From Haberlea rhodopensis (lineage: Eukaryota; Streptophyta; Magnoliopsida; Lamiales; Gesneriaceae), in assembly GCA_907163345.1 (NCBI GenBank), contig CAJQUN010000040.1, forward strand, positions 4,030,001 to 4,094,000: DNA of 64,000 bases, read 5' to 3'. This document shows, piece after piece, positions 35,901 to 47,541 of this stretch (positions are counted from its first letter, which is position 1; every line of letters begins with the position of its first letter). The notes beneath the pieces are model-generated. The model did no database searches, had not been told where the DNA came from, and saw nothing but the letters and a program-made list of their open reading frames with translations. The position numbers were made by a program, and so were the translations under genes.

Positions 35901-38546
35901 TATGGTTCAGCACAGGATAAGAAGGCTTCAGCTTTCAATTTTCAAGCGCCACTATGTCCAAAAAGTGCAAAATGCTTTTAAATCCAATTAACGTAGTTTG
36001 AGAAATCATAATAATAAAGGAGGAAAGACGTCCACTTCCAGTTTAATTATTGAGTTTTGGTATCTGACATGAATTTAGATAAAGAAAAATGTAAAAAGGA
36101 AAAGGACATCTTACCAATCATCTGTAAATCGAAGACAATGAGCTGTATTTGCCTTTCCATTGATCACTTTGTCAACTAAATTACCAAAAATGTAAACCTC
36201 AAATTACATCGTCAGGATCAATTAACATGCATTACGAAAAGATAACTTCTAACTGTTTTCTTATACTTACAAAAGTCTCCACAGGATGATGGAACCCTGC
36301 GCTGGTCTCCACAAGGGCAACAAGTTGGCTGTATAGAGAATAAAAAAATGTGAGCTTAAAGTAAGAGGTTTAAAATATTGTCAAGCTTTAAACCAGTTGC
36401 CAGCTTAAAAAAACTGACACAATATGAAATCAAAACTTTTATGTCGGCAAGGTTAATCAAGTACTTCGTTTAAAAACATTCTCAAACCAAAACAATTTGT
36501 ATTAAACCAGTTGAACTTCTGAAGCTTCACAAAGAAAAGTTGCTCATTTTCCTCAACCAGTGAGAAGGATGATGACAGTAAATGGATTGACATTCTGAAC
36601 ACAAATCAGAAACCTTCTAATCTTACCTGAGTATTCTCAATAACACGACCATTTTCATCTCGCAACCTATATAACAAATTTTAGCGGAAGTAAACCCAAA
36701 CATGAGAATCGTTTCTGAAGTCAATAGACTGTGTACATGATAAATTCATAGGCAAGAGAATAAATAAACAACAATGAATAACAATAACATAGGTATAGAA
36801 TCAAGGACATAAAACTTAATTGCAAATTGTATATTTTATGACCAAAAGTACATTAAGTCCAAGAGCACATGCTCAATAATTTTATGAAAGCGCAAGTCAA
36901 ACTTAAATGATGGAAACGAGTAAGTTAAAAAAAAAAAGAACATTTTCTTACAACGTTCACAAGATTAACAAATAAGAGCAGCTTGATATAATATAGGCAA
37001 AAAAAGGTTAAGACAAAACCTAGTATAAACAGAGAAAAAGTTGTTGTTTCTCTATCTAAGGTTTACATTAAATAAGTGTCTTCAGAGGCTTAAAAAGTAT
37101 TAGTTTCAGCAGTAATCGTATTAAGTCCATCTATAAAATATAAAAAGTACAAAAAATTGGCAGTTCAAGAATTTTCTCATATTTTCTACATAAATCCTAA
37201 ACCTAAAAGGTATAGACTCTAATTTTTTTCTTAAAACACTTCAAAGTTATGCAAAAAAAATTCATTTACGTGCATGGTATACTAGATGAGCAAAAACAAT
37301 TATGCAAAAAAAATTCATTTATGTGCATGGTATACTAGATGAGCAAAAACATTCACGCTTACTTAGTATGTACATGGCCCGTTATCAGTTAAAAACCATG
37401 AAAAAAACAGTAAGACAAAGATTAAGAAATACTGTTAACTGGAAAGAAAGCTCATTGCAATGTGGGCTTGCCTCTCACACATTTGGACAACATGTGATCC
37501 AGCATCAGGCTCGCATTTTCGTGTTTGAACATATAACTCTTGGGGCTTGTAAGAAACATCCTACGATAGAAAATTATCATGTGAATTTTCCATAATTTAT
37601 CAATTATTTCTCAAATATATTATCTTCACAATCCTGGGTCCAACGTAAGCCCCCACAATTGGAGAATACCAGGTGTGAGACATTTTAACATTATACCATT
37701 ATACCACACACGCTTATTTCTCATACAGCGCTAAACATATTCCCAATTACCATGTGCGTTATATTAAATTAGATGAAAGAAAAATTACCTGCTCAGCAAA
37801 CTTGTGCACTTCATCGATTTTGATTTTGAATATCAAACAAAGCGATTATACAATTTGTAAAAATTACTTCATCAATGAGCAACATATATCCCTTATTTCT
37901 TCATCATTCAATAAAAATAAGAACACTTCAATCTAAAAAAATAACATTCCCTGTGTGTTCTCAAAAGTCAAACCCCCAAACCTAAGTGGAACATGCAACA
38001 AAGTCACAGTTAACTTGAATACTGTATCAACCCTTTCTCCAAAAAGGGACAATAAGATATGGAAATAGAAAATGTAGCATATGATTTTACATACTTGTAT
38101 GTACGTCAATTCATATAATGCATAAGCCGCGGACTTCTCAATAGTTATCACTGTTGGGACTCGTAGCCTCCGCATGTGATTGGTTGAATTTTCCTCCGCT
38201 TCCACTATCTCCGCCACCAACGATGCCTCCCTTCCACTCTATGTACACAAATACATAAAACATATGTATTATTCAACTAAAAACGTAATGCATAGATACC
38301 ATGATGGTTAACACACACTATAAGGCAAAGCAGCATGTACAGATACTCATTTTCAGATAGGAAAGGAGAGAGTACCGATTCACTTGGAACAGACAAATCA
38401 AGAACAATCTTGGAAGTGCAGTTGAACCCATTTGTTTCAGAGTCCTTCTCGCATTTTTCGATCGTTGATTTGGAGAGGATTTGAGTAGCGGCCGCATTCT
38501 TGGATAGTGAAAAGATGGTAATTGCTGTTACGATTAGTAATCTCAT
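29965..38546 (-). CDS. HAP2: HAP2/GCS1 gamete membrane fusogen
   Basis: Male-gamete surface protein that drives gamete membrane fusion. Eighteen exons: 38546-38376, 38238-38095, 37560-37472, 36666-36627, 36328-36271, 36175-36115, 35826-35748, 34311-34177, 33930-33736, 33327-33247, 33159-33059, 32392-32275, 32002-31970, 31874-31781, 31658-31570, 31011-30899, 30590-30490, 30395-29965. The total is 2,133 nt or 710 residues, close to known plant HAP2. A signal peptide (residues 1 to ~21) is followed by the Cys-rich ectodomain with TRKCEPDAG, TCCPCGDQRR and WMLLERVRFTLDGLECNKIG. The conserved CSGFFDFSCHIQY comes just before one transmembrane segment (~549-577), then a His/Arg-rich cytoplasmic tail. 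The start is the ATG at 38546; the frame stays open upstream but with no earlier ATG. Introns 3 and 16 use GC donors. Intron 10 is 87 nt, in frame and stop-free. Confidence 0.95.
34680..35505. repeat. Insertion-like sequence within HAP2 intron 7
   Basis: Intron 7 (34312-35747) contains sequence unlike the flanking introns. It has a near-perfect hairpin CCCGAGCTGCTC..GAGCAGTCGGG near 34707-34733. There is also a weak retroelement-like reading near 35296 (VLADFSIEG). The 29-bp repeat TTTTCCATTCCGCTAAACAT... is directly duplicated at 35446-35474 and 35475-35503. Probably an old transposon fragment; identity uncertain. Confidence 0.4.
37249..37350. repeat. 53-bp direct tandem duplication in HAP2 intron 3 region
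   Basis: Two adjacent copies of ATGCAAAAAAAATTCATTTA(C/T)GTGCATGG... with a period of 53 bp and only a few differences, so this is a recent local duplication. It lies between exon 3 (ends 37472) and exon 4 (starts 36666). Confidence 0.85.
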
Positions 38547-38792
38547 GGCATAGGTAGTCGGATTTTCCAAAATTTGCGTCTAATGATGATTCTGATTAGG
38601 GCTATGGAATGGGAATTAGGGGAAAACCGACTATAAATCAAATTGGTAAAGGCGGGGAGGCGAGTAACTGCTGTTTTTAACGGTTGACGGAGGTTTTTTT
38701 CAAGGAAGTCCCTATAATTTAAGATACTATGAAAGGAGCCCTCCATACAATTTCCAAATTAATTATTTTTTTCCTTTTAAGGAAAGCTGGAA

Positions 38793-38823
38793 CTCTCCCT
38801 CTCCCTCTCCCTCTCTCTCTCTC
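38793..38823. repeat. (CT)n microsatellite upstream of HAP2
   Basis: A CTCTCCCTCTCC.. run passing into pure (CT)n, about 250 bp upstream of the HAP2 ATG. On the gene's own strand it reads as (GA)n, which in plant promoters can bind GAGA-binding BBR/BPC proteins. A regulatory role is only a possibility. Confidence 0.6.
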
Positions 38824-40800
38824 AAAACGACGAGCATTAAGAATAATTAAGCTATTTACTTTGAATTAAAAGTTGTACTTTTATAGGTCCAAAAAAAAAA
38901 AGGTTGTACGTTTATTTCTTTTATTATCGATATCAAATGTCTGACCCACATCGAAAGAACAAATCTAAATAAAAATCACACCTCATCCAAGTCACATTCA
39001 TGTATATATATACTCCCCCACAGCGATACAATATTATAGTTGTTAAAAGTGGGCCAATACTAGTTGAAAATTGACGGGTTAAAAGTTGGCCCAATTCAAT
39101 CAAAGATCAAGTTATTTTCAAAACCTAAATTAATTAAATGACAGTGATTATTAAAATAAGCCTTTTTGAAAACTTAAAATTGGAATTTATCAAAGTCAAA
39201 ATATTCCTCGATTTGGTTTCCCGTGAATTTCATTGGGATCGCAAATCCACCTGTTGATACCCTATGAATAATCTGATGATTCCTACTTCGAAGACCTATC
39301 ATATCTATGGTTTTTTTTTCAAAAACAATATATATCTGATATCTTTAACACTGCAGTTTTCATAACAAAACATAGAACAATCCAACATTAAAACAAACTA
39401 GGAGATAATTAAAAACATATTTTTTAATTAAAAAAAAGTACTAATTTTTATTTCAAATGTCAAATCAATCAGATGTCATATAGAGAAAAAATTTAATTAC
39501 GTACAAAACCATGCATGTGATGCGAATTCCCAAGCTGGCCATAAAAACTGGTGCTGCAATTACGGTACTTTGCCTGCTTTTTTAGTTCATTGTATTATTT
39601 TTATATTTATATATCTATATTATATTATTATATTATAATGCAAGAGCACCCTAAAATAATTTCTTTGGTTAAATCTTTTTCATAATTTTAATATTTTACC
39701 TCGTGTTATGCTATGCCAGTTTTTTGTAATACAAGAATACCCACACAATACAAAAATAAAATCTATCAATCTAAAATTAAAAATACAAGCTTCCTTGATA
39801 CTTAAAAATATAAACAATTTAAATAATTAAAAAACCAAAAAAACTTTTATATTTAATAATTCGAATAAATAGAAGAAAATAATTAAAAATAAGGTAATTT
39901 TTATAAATATTTATTATAATAAAAAATATATTATATAAAAATAAATGATTATATATTCATATAATGTGTGCCGATGTTGCTAGTACTAATAAAGTTAGAT
40001 GTTAGGTCTTTTCAATTCTGACTCAGACATCCCAACCTGAAAGCGGTTCCCATTAAATTTATGGTGGTTAAGAGAATACAAATATAGAGTTCATGTAACC
40101 TATTTTTATAAATACCAAAACACGTATAAATAAATATATATATATATATATACATACATACATGTTATTATATATATATTAATTTTTGCTATTATATATG
40201 TTAATTATTAAAAGAATATATATATACTGTAGCATTCATCCAGATATCACGTATCTTTTATCTAAAATAAATTGATTATATATATATATATATATATATA
40301 ACATTAAATTGTCTAAATAACTAATTAAATATATTAAATATTTGTAACGAAACTCTTTCCAATTATTGACAATTATGAGGCATATTATATAATTATATGA
40401 CGAGTTATGAATTCTGATATTATTAAGTATGTATATATATATATACAGGATAATAGGTAAAATATTTATATAAATCATATGTTTGTAAAGATCAATATAC
40501 ATAAATATGTATATGTTTGGATGTGTGTTGGTGTTTGTAAGATCGGTTATATAGAAATGAGATCGATGACAACATCACCATAGTTAATCATGAGCATTAT
40601 GACCAAATGCCATTAGGTTCAAGTATGAGAAGACTCGTTTATAGAAATACAAGTGTTACAAAACCTTTATAGTGGATTCTATCTTAACTTTGAATTAATT
40701 CGAGTCTAATATAATTTTTTTTTATTTCGAGTATATTGTACAATCATGCACTAGAGGAAGCGAGGTGTCGAGCTCGATACCTCCTGACTCGTTTATACGA
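38824..40800. other. Intergenic, AT-rich with (TA)n tracts
   Basis: Very AT-rich from 39.6 to 40.5 kb, with (TA)n tracts near 40136-40150, 40277-40300 and 40433-40445. No gene recognised. Confidence 0.6.
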
Positions 40801-40804
40801 GAGG

Positions 40805-41090
40805 TGTTGATGGAGAATATATTCGAAATCACTCAATCTCCTAAGAATTGGAAGGTTGGGAAGACAGCATTTGGGAAAAAAAAAACTATTGCATTGATAA
40901 TTGCTTGAATGAATTACAATGTTCAATACACCTATTTATACTCATCTACAATTGTAACTACTACCAACTAATTTTGTACAAATATGTTCCCACTGGCTCT
41001 CTTCACTCTCCAGTACCTCTCAACAAGCTAACAAGCTATTTGTATACCATGTAATCTTGTAACTTCTTTTGTGTGGTGTCAACTTAGCCA
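40805..41090 (-). repeat. Probable copia solo LTR (minus orientation)
   Basis: Read on the minus strand, it has a TATA-like GAGTATAAATAGGTGTATTG and then the typical copia LTR ending ATTCATTCAAGCAATTATCA leading to CCATCAACA (plus-strand TGTTGATGG at 40805). The other border is probably near 41081-41090. No internal region or matching duplication is present, so it is a solo LTR or fragment. Confidence 0.55.
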
Positions 41091-43303
41091 AGGGCCTTCG
41101 TCATTTGGGTCTAATATAATTAACAAAAACTAAGGATAAACGAATATATATATATCTGATGAAGATTGTATACAATAATTGGGAGAAAATCCCAGCTGCA
41201 TAAAAAATAGGAAGGAATTTAGTTGAAGGTTGGCGAATGTGAGGAATATTTAAATTTGGGGGGAAAAGGCAAAATAATATACATATATTAAAAAAATTAA
41301 AATTGAGGGGGCAACTGCCCTTGTAGACAACGTAGAATCGCTTTGATTGAATTTCACAGAAGTGGATGAGGTTCATTGTTGGCGGCGCCACAATCTTCGA
41401 CCACGGCCACATTCACACGGCGGAGCCGACCTTCTTTGAAAAATCTCGACAAATCCAGATTCTTGAGCAAGTACAGTGATTTATTGGCCATTTGAAGTTA
41501 AAATTTATATGGACTTAGTTTTGATATCATATTTTTCATTACTAAATGCGTGCCATCACTTGTCGATAAATAGGTCTTTTAAATTACTTAAATGTATGTA
41601 TGCATGATAAGCGCTCGATCATATACGGAATATTTTATATGCTTTCTCTATTTTAATAATTATAGGTGAATTTTGAAAATTTGGATGTGAAGCAGAGGGG
41701 AGATGATTTACTATAGATGAAGATTTGGTGAAATTCTATTCTTAAAGAATTAAAAACAAATTGATTTTTTTTTTTTTTATGTCTGTCTCTCTACGATTTT
41801 GATTCGTTTTTGTTGTCAAATTAAGTTTTAGTCATACATCTTTCATTTTTTTTGGCAATTTTGATCATTCATTTTGCAATTTTAGTCATTTTTCTTTGGT
41901 AGTATTTAAGTTGAACTAAACACGTCGATCGGTGTTATTTAACACCGCACAGAAATGGCTAAAATCGCCAGAAAAACAAAAATGTCGACTAAAACTGAAA
42001 GTTTAACAATATATGTGAACAAAATCACAAAAATACAAACATAAAATGTCATTCACAATTTCCAAAAGAGAATTAGGTACGACCAAAATTTTCATATAAT
42101 AGGGGCGCTTACTCACTTCATTTTCCTCTATCAGCTCGTGTCCATCCAGCATAAGTTCACATGCACATTTGTATCTGTCTTTAGCTTTCAATCAACAAAA
42201 GTACACTTTCTCAGAATCTGTCGTATTCATGAGAAAAACACACAACATATATATGTTTTGTTTAAAGCTCATTGAACTTGGATTATTTTAAAATTGAATC
42301 GGGTCAAACCACTACAAAAAAAACTCTCCCAATACTTATTTCTCTATATGATTAATCCTCAAATCCGATCTACACTTTTTTTATATATCTCTTTAAATAA
42401 TAATAATGACAAGAACGACCAAAAGCAGCGAGGAAAAAGTAGCATTTGTTTGATTGTAAGAGATTCTTCTGTAAGGTTTTACTTGCACGAAAGTCCCGTC
42501 ATACACGAAGTTTGGGAAGAGGTTGGGTCACTTTAGACCTAATATACGCAGCCTTCACTTTTAGTAATTCTCAATATCTTCCCAAAATCCCAATATGGTT
42601 TCTGCTAAAAAAAAATCCCAATATCGTTGGATGACGTACATCCATCAGATTTTCATGGAAAGTTAGAAATTTGACCACAAGAAAAAACTCAAATTCTAGC
42701 ATAAAAAGACGATATAAGATCTGGACATCACATATATATATACAGAAAATGAATTACACCACATATTTTTTATTCTTTCTTCTGCCACAAGATTTGATAA
42801 ATCCAAAACACACACTTGTCACACATAATTTTTGTCTCCATTTATACATTTTATATTTATTTATATATTATGACCAACAATTATTCCATTCTACGAAATA
42901 TAAAATATCAGACGGCTGAAAAAGAAAGAGAAAGATAAAGGACGCGAGTCCCATAAAATTAAAAAGATTTAAATGGGTTCTTGGGATGACCATTGGGGAG
43001 GCTTAATGTCACAAGATTATAAAAATAAAGGGGTCACGAATATAAAAGCAATTGTTTAATACTAATAAAACAATTTCAATAAATATATATTCAACCACCG
43101 GAGGAGACTTAATTGCATTTTAGCAATTTAATGGATTAAATGTGCGTTAATTTACCAATATACATAATTGACTACGTGGTTATATGTTTAATTTAGTTTG
43201 TTGCACATTTTTAATAAGAATTTATTGTTTGTATTTGCATTAATTGAACAACATTCAATAATTTTTAATAAAACAAAAAAAGGATGCTCCTTTTATCAAT
43301 GGC
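41091..43303. other. Intergenic, no supported gene
   Basis: AT-rich. 41.76-42.0 kb contains short repeats of TTTTAGTCATT-type words in both orientations, as in small MITEs. A minus-strand open frame at 42191-42003 is followed by a good donor (GAA/GTGAGTAAG), but its peptide matches no family I know. Confidence 0.5.
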
Positions 43304-43491
43304 AACCAGGGCTGATCCAGAATTTTTTTTTTGCGGGGGAAGAATTTTTTTTTTTAATAATACCTAAGGATGAAAATTTTAACTAGGGCAAACAATTTTT
43401 GTTTAAAGAAAACAAGGGTACAATTATTTTTTTTACACAAATTTATTTGGGGTTGTTCGGGCACCACCCTACACCCCCTAGGTCCGCCTTT
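43304..43491. repeat. Small hAT-type MITE
   Basis: The left end CAGGGCTGATCCAGA and the right end read on the minus strand (CAAAGGCGGACCTAGG) resemble the widespread plant terminal repeat of the CAG(A/G)GGCGGATC type. The interior has poly(T) runs and no frame. Flanking octamers are similar but not identical (ATGGCAAC and TGGGCGAC), so a decayed 8-bp duplication is possible. Confidence 0.55.
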
Positions 43492-45759
43492 GTGGGCGAC
43501 TAACCATATAAAAATGGGATTTTTCATGTCACGTTATGGACATAATAACGGAGATCAAAATGCATGATTTGGTTCATACAAATATTTTTCCCGTAAAAAT
43601 GTGTCCTTTGTTAAAAAGGTGATGTCATGGAGTAGGTCAACCCTAAAATGCAATTTTTTTACATAGTTGACCTAGCCACGACAGCCCCGGTGAAAAATGG
43701 GAAACGAAGGCAAAAGAGTTGGTTCCTATTAGGTCGGTGGAAGACAGCCTGTACTAGCTATTCCAAAATACCAGTACATGATGCGACGTCGCTCTGACCG
43801 TAACAGCTCTCTCCCATAAATGTGTTCGATCTTTGGTGTGTGCATTTTACGATCCCACGTTTATACATCTAATCTTATAAACACCAACATATATATAAAT
43901 ATATACATACATATATATGCATATTTATGTATCTTGGTGTTACAAACATCCGATCCGTATAAATATTTTGCTTGCCATTAATTTTATTTGAGAGGCATGC
44001 AAGTTTTGTAAAATTATATTGGCGAATGAAGTATTAGTTGAATTTTTAATATATTTTTGTCAAAAAATATATAGTTGCCAAATTATATAAATTATTACTT
44101 GTGAATTATTTTTAAGATTTCGATATCTGTTTTAAAATTATTTCATTTTCGGATATCTTGTAAATCATTTTCATTTTAAAATAACGTGACGGGGCTCATT
44201 ACGCGTGGCATTACTCTATAATTTTGTATTATGTCAAAAAGGGTGACGTCACCTAATCCATTTGATTATGTTCTTTGTTTCTTGGGAATTGTGGTAAACT
44301 ATGTTTGGAAAATGAGAATTTGAAAGCAATTATAATTTCATCAGAACACGTTTCACAATTCCTCTCAAAAATGAACACGTTCCAACATTAGTTTCTCAAA
44401 AAAAATTTACGAACTAATATTGTGGTAGATGATAAGTCACATGATCATCTTATCTTTTTTCGTTCATCCGATCGTGAAATAACGCATTGAGTGTTTGTAC
44501 AATTCCTGATATATTAGGTTTTACTAAGTCATGTACTAAATTTTATGTCTTTGTTGTATGGGCATGACATGTGGTACAGATGGACGTACTGTGGATGCTC
44601 GAGATGAAGCATCGATGAATACCAGAGCTCCGTAAGAGCGAGCTCAGGTTATATTTTATGTTTTGAGTCCCAGTAGTTGTTAGAGTACTTTTTAACTACA
44701 TTTTAAGTTATCGGGGTATGCCCCGAATATCTATATTTTAAGTATTCTATTATTGGTTGGTTATCTACTTGCTTATATGATGAGCAACATGTTGAATTGG
44801 AAAACTGAAATTACATATTTTCAGTATCATTATATATGTATCACCTAAAGCGAAAAAAATTTAAGGCTATTTGACAAGACATTAGAAATAAATCTTATGC
44901 TGTTTATGCAAATTAATCATTATATATTAATTAAACATCTCATTAGGATCGAGCCCTCACATTATGGTATCACAATGACACTTCGGTCGTGATCTGGATT
45001 CTGGCGTATTGAGTGCATGTGTGGCTTTACCACTACGTTTTACTATGTCACATATTAAGTTTTACTAAGTCTTGAACTAAAATGCTGGGCATTCTTAATT
45101 CTTCAAAAATAATATAAGTCGTTTTAATAAATTTAGATTATTACAAAATATATTGAAACACATATGTATTATAAAACTTGTTGAAACACATAAGTAATAG
45201 TTGATTTTATTTTTCGAATTCATTTCTAATGACCAAATATTAATAATTTATTTATTTTTCCATTCTCAATATATTTTCGTTCTCTAAAATATCTTTTTCG
45301 AAGAACAAGTATTATCCATAGTAGGAGAGCGATCAAATAAAAATTACAATGTAAACAAGACAAAAATAATGTGAATTTGTCAAATATAATGTGTATTAGG
45401 TATATTTAAAATTGGCATATTTATGCATACATACATGTCATCTCAATATATTTTTTTAACAAAAATCAATTTTTTGATGGGATCAATACTGTTTATTATT
45501 TAAAAATCTTTTAAAAAAATAAAATTCTAACTTTTATTATACCAAGTAATTTAATATTAGTTAAAAATTAAGATATAGTACTTAATTCTTAAAATAGACC
45601 AAATCAGCGGGCCCACAATAGGATTATAACATTAAATTATAAATTGGAAAATCTTAATTAAGTATATTCATTCCCAGTAGGTACAGAAAAAAACATCTGC
45701 ACTCTCTCAAAATGGATTCTTCTTCAACACATTCTGATCATCCATAAGCCAGCAAAACC
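43492..45759. other. Intergenic upstream of the IQD gene
   Basis: AT-rich. Contains two inverted copies of the GTTTTACTAAGTC word (near 44517 and 45055) and a repeat-like stretch at 44.57-44.75 kb with GGGGTATGCCCCGAATATC. No gene recognised. Confidence 0.5.
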
Positions 45760-47491
45760 ATGGGAAAGGGTTCGAAATGGTTTAGAGCTCTGTTCGGACT
45801 CAATAAATCTGAGCCAATCCCAAACACACCCCGAAGCTCGCAACCGCCGAAGAGGAAATGGAGCTTTTTTGTCAAGCCCCACAAGGAAAAAGATCGCCAG
45901 AAATCACAGCACGACGTAATTACGAACGATAATGACCCCAGTCACCACGCAGTCGCTGTCGCCGCTGCCACAGTTGCTGTTGCCGAGGCTGCCGTCGCTG
46001 CCGCTCAGGCTGCAGCTGTGGTAGTCAAGTTAACCAGTAGCAGCGGGAGGAATACATCAACGGTCCCGGGATGCAGTGGTATGAGCACGGCGGTATGCGT
46101 TAGCAAAACTGGCGCAGGATGCGGGAGCCGGAAGGATCGGGCGGCCGTTACGATTCAGTCACATTTTCGTGCTTATCTGGTATGTTACGCATTATATACT
46201 TTCCAAAATTTATATCTTTTGTTTACCCCGTACTTCTAGTTCAATTTTTGTACTACGTAATTGGAATTTCATAGTGAGTGATGGGCCTTTTCAGATGCCG
46301 CTGTTGCTAAATTTTTTTTGGGAATTAGATTATCTTAGCGTACATCATGCAAATAGTCGGGAACTTTGTCTCTATGCGCCTTCTGAGCTGTTTTCTCGCA
46401 GTCATGTTTCATTTTCTAAGGTGTGTTCACAGTAATTTAGTGGGGAAAGTTGTTTCTTTGAGGCTGAAAACTTGCATTTTTCTTGATTTCTTACGAGGGG
46501 GCGATAGTTTGCTTGTGATATTTCAAGAAAATTTCTTTTCTATGGTATAGTTTTTTTTTCATCACTTCACATGAAATTTTATTGTGTTAAAAAGTGTATT
46601 AATTGGCTCATTAGCAGGTAGGTGAAGAAAAATGGAAGATGTGAGATATGGTCCAAGTCTAGGTTGAAGCCGTGTGGACCTTCATGTAATAATAGTAGTA
46701 GGTAGTTATAATGGAGTTATTTTAAGTATCCTCTTTGAAAATGCAGTGGCGTGGAGTTTTCATTCATTTATTGATCCACAATAGTTTTGCTTAAAAAATG
46801 ATTGAGTTTATTTAATTATTCTTGGTGGGCTTTTACTTATTGTTAAACAGGGAAGTTTTGTTTCCTTTGTTTCTGTTATTGTACAAATTTCGGTAGTTAC
46901 ATCTCTACAATGTAAAACACTGAATAACCCAGTAAGGATGGTGGGTTGGGTAGTCTTTTTTGTCTCAAGTAGAGAATTAAAACTTGTATCTTTTTCTTGG
47001 AAAATAATTGAAAATCTGTTCGTCAAATTGGCTCCCCACTCGACTAATCATTCCGGACTGCACATGGTTCCGGATCAGGACATGGTTCTTAATGAGTGAG
47101 TTATGTTGGTTATGGGTGAAATATTTCAGATAGTATGAGTAGGAATTTCAAACTACCCCAATAATTTGGTATTTGAAAATGCATCATTATGATGATTGAA
47201 AAGTGTGTATCTATATGGGATTGAAAATTATCCAAACAAATCTTGGGAATTCGACATGTGAATTTTTTTGCTTCCAAATCTTTTCATTTAAACATATTGT
47301 GAATGCATATTCTTTAGTATACTGCTGGTGATAAAACATATCAACGTAGTTTGGGGTACGGGTTAGTTAAGCACCAAAAGTTGGTAACTACTTGCCCCAT
47401 TTGTTTATAACACGCTTCGAGAGTTCTTTTTCGTTTTTTTCATTTTAGGTTTAAAGTTATCGAAGTTGAGTTTGCTTTATATCTACTTTGT

Positions 47492-47541
<50 letters not shown>

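Noticed and set aside
35689..35991. Plus-strand 100-residue frame in HAP2
   Set aside because: It lies opposite HAP2 exon 7 and adjacent introns; no family resemblance.
42003..42191. Minus-strand exon-like frame with a good donor
   Set aside because: Peptide not recognised, no second exon found, AT-rich surroundings. Kept only as a note in the intergenic entry.
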